Positions 59,333-64,000 of a DNA stretch of 64,000 nt are shown here, piece after piece (position 1 is the stretch's first letter; each line of letters starts with the position of its first letter). Under the pieces are notes generated by a model that did no database searches, had not been told where the DNA came from, and saw only the letters and a program-made list of their open reading frames with translations. Source of the DNA: Marchantia polymorpha subsp. ruderalis (Eukaryota; Streptophyta; Marchantiopsida; Marchantiales; Marchantiaceae); the NCBI GenBank assembly GCA_037833965.1, contig AP031352.1, positions 8,908,501-8,972,500 on the forward strand. Direction: 5' to 3'. A program made the position numbers and the translations under genes.

Positions 59333-61179
59333 CTGAAACTTTTATCTACTCTATGGGAACAATCATTCAATAAAATGCAGAAGCCTTTCCGAGGCATTGT
59401 TTTGTATGTATCGCTCTGCCAGTGTGGGCAAGATCTATTGCAAATCGAAGCGCTTACATTTGGTGTTGATGGCACTTTGGGGCAGGTATGATCCAACGAA
59501 GAGGTTGTATTTACTGTTCCACGAACAGAGATATTTGGTCTTTTTGATGCTTGACTTCGTCGTAGGTGTATAGAGTTCATAGGGTCTTTTCAGGTTAGAG
59601 TTCTTCGAGGTCGGAGTAGTACAATTTTCGCTATAGAGAATTAATTTGATGTAGTTTACTTCTTCGCCGGACAACCCGATGGGTAGGTTGTGTGATGTCG
59701 GGATAGGTTTACTTCTCTCTGGTTTGAAGAATAGCATGGATCTGGTCTATGCCTACGCCCGACAGCACGATGGTATGCTTCATCATGGGTTCGCTTATGT
59801 TGCCCCTAGTCGGAAACACATGAGCAACATCGTGATGCGACGAGCTTGAGTACGTTCGTTGTCTTGAACGATGTGTGTATTTACGAAATAGCGTAGGAGT
59901 CGGAGATCAGCATAAGGATCATCCGAAGTCAAGCACACCTTTAGAAGAATACACAGACCACGGTATATCACTTATATTGGACCTTGTACATATTCAGCAC
60001 CTATCGCTGATAAATATACAGTTGCCTTTGAAGGACAATCTTAGTGAACGTCGAATCTGTTGTAAAGGAGATGACAGGAACTTTTTTCCAAAATGGGCCA
60101 GTCAATCATCGTTGGTACTCTTCGCAGTATGATGCACTACCTGTCCCTCGGTACAGTATAAACGCCTTTGTCTTTTAGCTTTAACTGTTGATGGTGGTCG
60201 GTGCAAAACATATATAGTCATGAGCATCTTCAAGTACTTGTTTCCACACCATTTCTTGACCCAGGTGTTCTGTGTCCACGCATTTTTGAAAAGCCGTTGT
60301 AATAATATCTTTGGGGGACGCATTTTAACTTAGACCGTTCAGGATCAAATAAATTACCTGAATACCACTCTGTCTGTGTCGGGATATATTCAGGAAATAG
60401 AGGTTGTTCAAAACTATCAGACACTGCCAAGCCGGATCTGACGATCTCACAGAGCTTGTGCTCGTTCCCAAGGAAGAATCGCGAAAGCTGCGGTGACTTC
60501 TTTCAAGAGTGGCTGCTTACCGTTTGCAACGCTTGACGACAGTTGACAGGGGATCCAGACGTTCCCTCGGTGAAGCGTCCATGGGGAGGTTGTTAACTTT
60601 CATGTACAATATTACATCTTGATACATTTTTTCCTATAATAATACAGTTCTAATCAAAAGCATGATGTTTATCAATCTTCTCTCCTATCAAACGACTAGC
60701 TGTTTTTTGCCGGATATTTGGATGAACTGAACAGTTCTCACCGACCATCAGCCAAGTACCAGCAAGCTGAATCAAAACCACTTTGTATTCATGAAAGAAA
60801 AGGTACAAAGTACAATGACAAGTGTCACCGGTCTGTGCTTGCATGTACATGACCGTCAGAGTTTACTTGGCAGATTAATTAAGGAGGAAATTAGGACGGA
60901 AAGAAGTCAGAATCGAAAGACCTAAAAGTCTAAAAGTTGTCTAGAGCTATCAATATAACCGTACAAAACCTCATCGTACACAAACATGTACTGTACCAGT
61001 ACATAAACTACGAACTACGTCTAACATACAGACATAGACCCCAGGGTTAGTGGGGTAGATGTACATGTTGCAGCCTCAAGCATCTTGGCATAACCTCCCA
61101 TGATGCTGCAAAAGACAAAATATTTCTCCGTGTCGGTCCAGCAATATAGCAATCAACCATTGCCGACTTATGAAATGGC
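59333..61179. other. Convergent intergenic region, no recognised gene
   Basis: This lies between the stop codons of the Smr gene (+) and the Root_cap gene (-) and should contain both 3' untranslated regions. Open frames such as 59737-59435 and 60323-60102 (minus) have no domain. Nothing else is supported. Confidence 0.45.
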
Positions 61180-64000
61180 TTAGAAGTCAAGATCCATCTT
61201 GCAATCCAGTTCATGACCAAAACCAGTACAACTGTCAACGATTTCCTCTTGTCCAGCATCTGAAGAGAAAATAACTCCAGCTGTACTCATCAGAACCCTG
61301 TGTATCCTCTTCACTATGTTCTTGCGTCCCTGCGATCCCACCAACGTTGTCTGAGCTTAATTCAATCATTCAATCAGTCCCACTCGAAATTTGAAGCGAG
61401 TCAGTGCTCCACCTCAAATCTAACTAAGCTTTGAATCCTCAGTAGGTATCGTCTGATTTGGGGTACGGTGACAGTTTAGCCATGAATTCGGAACCACTGT
61501 TTGAATGCATATGTCTACATGATCTGGACTGAAAGCGAGCTTCAGGTTCATTTCATCCAAAGAACGAGCTTTGAAAATCGTGGGAAGAAGTTACCTCAAA
61601 CTGAGTATATTTGCAGTCTGGGGTCAAGATATCGCTGGTGAGATAGTCCTCCATGTTGCCATCAACCAGAGCTTCGGATGCTTTGTGACCATGTTTCCCT
61701 CTCGCATCATGGAGCTTCTTGTAGGTTTGTTTCGTTTCTTGATACGTTTGACCTGAAGAGTATTCGCACGAAAATCAGATTTCAGTTTTCAAAAGAAATA
61801 TACGAGCACTGATAAACAGCCATAACGATATTGAGTAACCTGAAGTGACAATACACATAAGCTCATGAAGAAACTTTTAACGTATAGGATTTTGTTAAAT
61901 TTACCTAGTACACCATGTACTGATGGCGTTACTTTCATCTTATCCACCTTGAAGTTGATCTGTAGGATGGTCATCAAATATTCACAGATTATCAGCATCA
62001 AGGCAAGGAACGCAAAAATAACGAAAATATCTACAGTGTTCACACTCCCCGCATTCTACTGATCAAATTTGATACTGTCTCTTCAGCTGTGTCCGAATTT
62101 CTCATATAGAGTTATGAGAAATGAAGTGTAAAGTTACTCCTCGGAACTGCAATCGCCTTGAGTGACTTTACAGAAAGATGGAAGGGGTAAGACAGTACAG
62201 AGTTGGCTCCAGATCCGCGTGGACCGTATGAAGGCGCCACTATGGTCACGTTCACATCTAGCTCTCCAGGAACTGTAATGCGGGCTCCTCGAGCTGAACG
62301 GTGTACTGTAAGTCCATCTTTCGTAGACACATATCCATTTTCGGCTATCTCAACCTGTGTCAAGTCCAGCATTGTGCGTCAGATAAGGTCACGGTGTAAT
62401 CTTTGAAACATAACAGCAGTGCCGAAGGTGACAGTTCATGAGCCCATAATTTACTGGCCATTTACAATCTTCGATCTCATAGCGTTGTTAGACTGAAGCC
62501 TCGTTAGCACATAACCTCCAACCATATGTACAGTGGAACACTTCGTGACTGGTTTGATAGAATGTCGCTTCTGACGTGAAAAGTTTAGTGTCTTACATCG
62601 TCCACCAACATCGACCATTGCTTAGAAAAGTAGCTGGCATTCGTACGCGCATGTGCGTCAATGAAGATCTCTGAGTCTTTATACAAAAACCCGATCTCTG
62701 ATATAAACTGCAACATCACAGACAACCCCATGAGTGAACGGGTTGCAGGTTAAGCTCGTCTTCAGTATGCAAGTGTTTTCGCCCTATGATTCATATTATG
62801 TTGTGGCCTTGCAACCTAACTGATACTGACTACTGAATTGATGAGAATTTACTGCAGCTGAGAAGAAGGTTGTTCTTTCTAATCTGCCAATGCCGACCTA
62901 CAGGCTGATATTCATTACTAACTGCTACATACTCCTGAACAACAGGTTCTAGAAACGAAGCATACTTTGACGGAATTTTGAACTCTTTACAAAGGTCTCG
63001 CATGTAGGTCAGGACAAGACATGAAATTATCTAAATCGTGGAACTCTAGAGTCAGGTCAGGAATATGATTAACAGGTCAGGAAGATTTATTCGGGCGTAC
63101 GATCGACTCACGAACGCACTGTACAGTTCTCTAGTCCTGTATACTACTACTGCTGATTGTAAGATTTACACTTAAAAAATCTGACGCCAAGAAACAAGGG
63201 CGAGAAAAGGCCTGGCAAGGAGCTTTACCGTTGTTCCTCTTTTGATTCCTGGGAAGACATGCATGTTGACGTGAATGTTCCTGTCAGAGACCACACAGTA
63301 ATCATGGCCGCTACTACCCTGGAAGTCGAAACGCTCTCCATGTTTACCGATGAAATGGGGATCGCCCTTGATGCTACCTTTGTGAGGTCGTCTGGCCGGA
63401 CAAGGAGGACATTGGCCATTGATGCACGGACGGAAAGGTGGAGGCGGAGGTGGTGATGGAGGAGGGGGAGGTGGGGGACTGGGTGGAGGAGGAGGACTGG
63501 GAGGTGGAGGACTCGGTGGCGGAGGGCTGGGAGGTGGAGGACTCGGAGGTGGAGGGCTGGGAGGTGGAGGACTCGGAGGTGGAGGGGAATGTGGAGGAGG
63601 AGGACTGGGCGGCGGTGGTGAATGTGGAGGGGGAGGGCTCGGAGGTGGTGGACTTGGAGGCGGTGGGCTGGGTGGAGGAGGAGATGGAGGAGGAGGAGGA
63701 GGAGGACTTGGTGGAGGGGGAGGCGATGGTGGAGGAGGCGACCTTGTGTGATAGTGAGGCGGAGGTGGTGATGGCGGAGGAGGACTGGGCGGAGGTGGTG
63801 ACGGTGGCGGAGGACTGGGTGGTGGGGGTGATGGAGGAGGGGGTGACGGCGGCGGGGGAGGGCTAGGCGGCGGAGGTGGAGAGGCCAGGCACTCTTGCGG
63901 TGTCCAACCGCAGAGTCCAGATGGAGGAACTGGACACTCCGTATCCAAATGACCCAGCGGCGCATACGATCGCTTCACAATTTTGCCTGCATTGAGAGCC
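61180..64000 (-). CDS. Proline-rich Root_cap/VWD-like secreted protein (5' end off window)
   Basis: Partial gene, open through the window end. Exons: beyond 64000 to 63229, 62707-62597, 62354-62172, 61959-61905, 61752-61595, 61329-61180 (TAA); every visible junction is in phase with GT-AG. Order: a short Cys-containing segment (CPVPPSGLCGWTPQEC), about 140 residues of SPPPP/SPPPPP repeats with a short HYHTR break, CINGQCPPCP, then the globular domain GDPHFIGKHGERFDFQGSSG..YCVVSDRNIHVNMHVF, FISEIGFLYKDSEIFID, VTPSVHGVLGQTYQ, YLTSDILTPDCKYTQF, and a last exon with CTGFGHELDCK. The GDPHF..G..FDF and GVLGQTY motifs identify the plant Root_cap (LEA-like, VWD-related) family. SPPPP blocks are extensin-type hydroxyproline glycosylation sites, so a cell-wall or extracellular location is likely; the signal peptide is not visible. 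Molecular function is unknown. Exon 6 joining is the least certain. Confidence 0.85.
63430..63880 (-). repeat. SPPPP-encoding minisatellite
   Basis: The minus strand repeats Ser-Pro3-5 codons about 35 times with 12- to 18-base units such as TCCACCTCCGAG; the + strand is correspondingly GGTGGAGG-rich. It is in frame throughout and belongs to the Root_cap gene. The G-rich strand could form quadruplexes, and repeat number is likely variable between individuals. Confidence 0.85.

Noticed and set aside
63419-63751. Glycine-rich open frame on the + strand
   Set aside because: Antisense of the SPPPP repeats; the minus strand connects in phase to the Root_cap exons.

Overview
The window reads as nuclear DNA of a bryophyte, most likely a liverwort close to Marchantia. 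Three things point there. Intron-rich plant genes match land-plant families exon by exon (xyloglucan xylosyltransferase, sterol delta-7 reductase, URB1, a PAM2/Smr protein, a Root_cap protein). A decayed coiled-coil gene at 3.9-6.4 kb resembles, from memory, a very large Marchantia family labelled 'axoneme-associated mst101(2)-like'. Ty3/gypsy and LTR debris is also present. Organism identity is inference.

Layout. 1-11.1 kb: the 3' nine-tenths of a broken Ty3/gypsy retrotransposon on the + strand. Its order is gag zinc knuckles, aspartic protease, a C5-cytosine DNA methyltransferase, reverse transcriptase, RNase H, integrase, a C-terminal PHD finger, polypurine tract and 3' LTR. A 3.5-kb coiled-coil element is inserted in the reverse transcriptase with a 4-bp target duplication, and an LTR-like piece interrupts RNase H. 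11.1-15.8 kb: no recognised gene. 15.8-17.5 kb: XXT-type GT34 xylosyltransferase (-). 18-21 kb: moderately GC-rich, no recognised gene. 21.2-30.3 kb: very AT-rich and gene-poor, with a 337-bp inverted-repeat element, a mitochondrial atp1 fragment and a strong foldback. 30.3-34.4 kb: complete 13-exon sterol delta-7 reductase DWF5 (-). 34.4-43.8 kb: no recognised gene, AT-rich in the middle, with a tandem repeat array near the end. 43.9-55.1 kb: about 15-exon URB1 (-). 56.7-59.3 kb: PAM2-DUF1771-Smr protein (+), divergent from URB1. 61.2 kb to beyond the window end: proline-rich Root_cap/VWD-like secreted protein (-).

The host genes are unrelated housekeeping or cell-wall functions: xyloglucan side chains, sterol synthesis, 60S ribosome assembly, RNA/poly(A)-binding-protein-linked Smr function, and an extracellular glycoprotein. 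The most unusual content is the retrotransposon. Its polyprotein region combines a DNA cytosine methyltransferase with a PHD chromatin reader, so it could once have both written DNA methylation and read histone state. This copy is dead: it has many nonsense codons, mostly explicable as C-to-T or G-to-A changes, several frameshifts and a lost integrase catalytic Glu.
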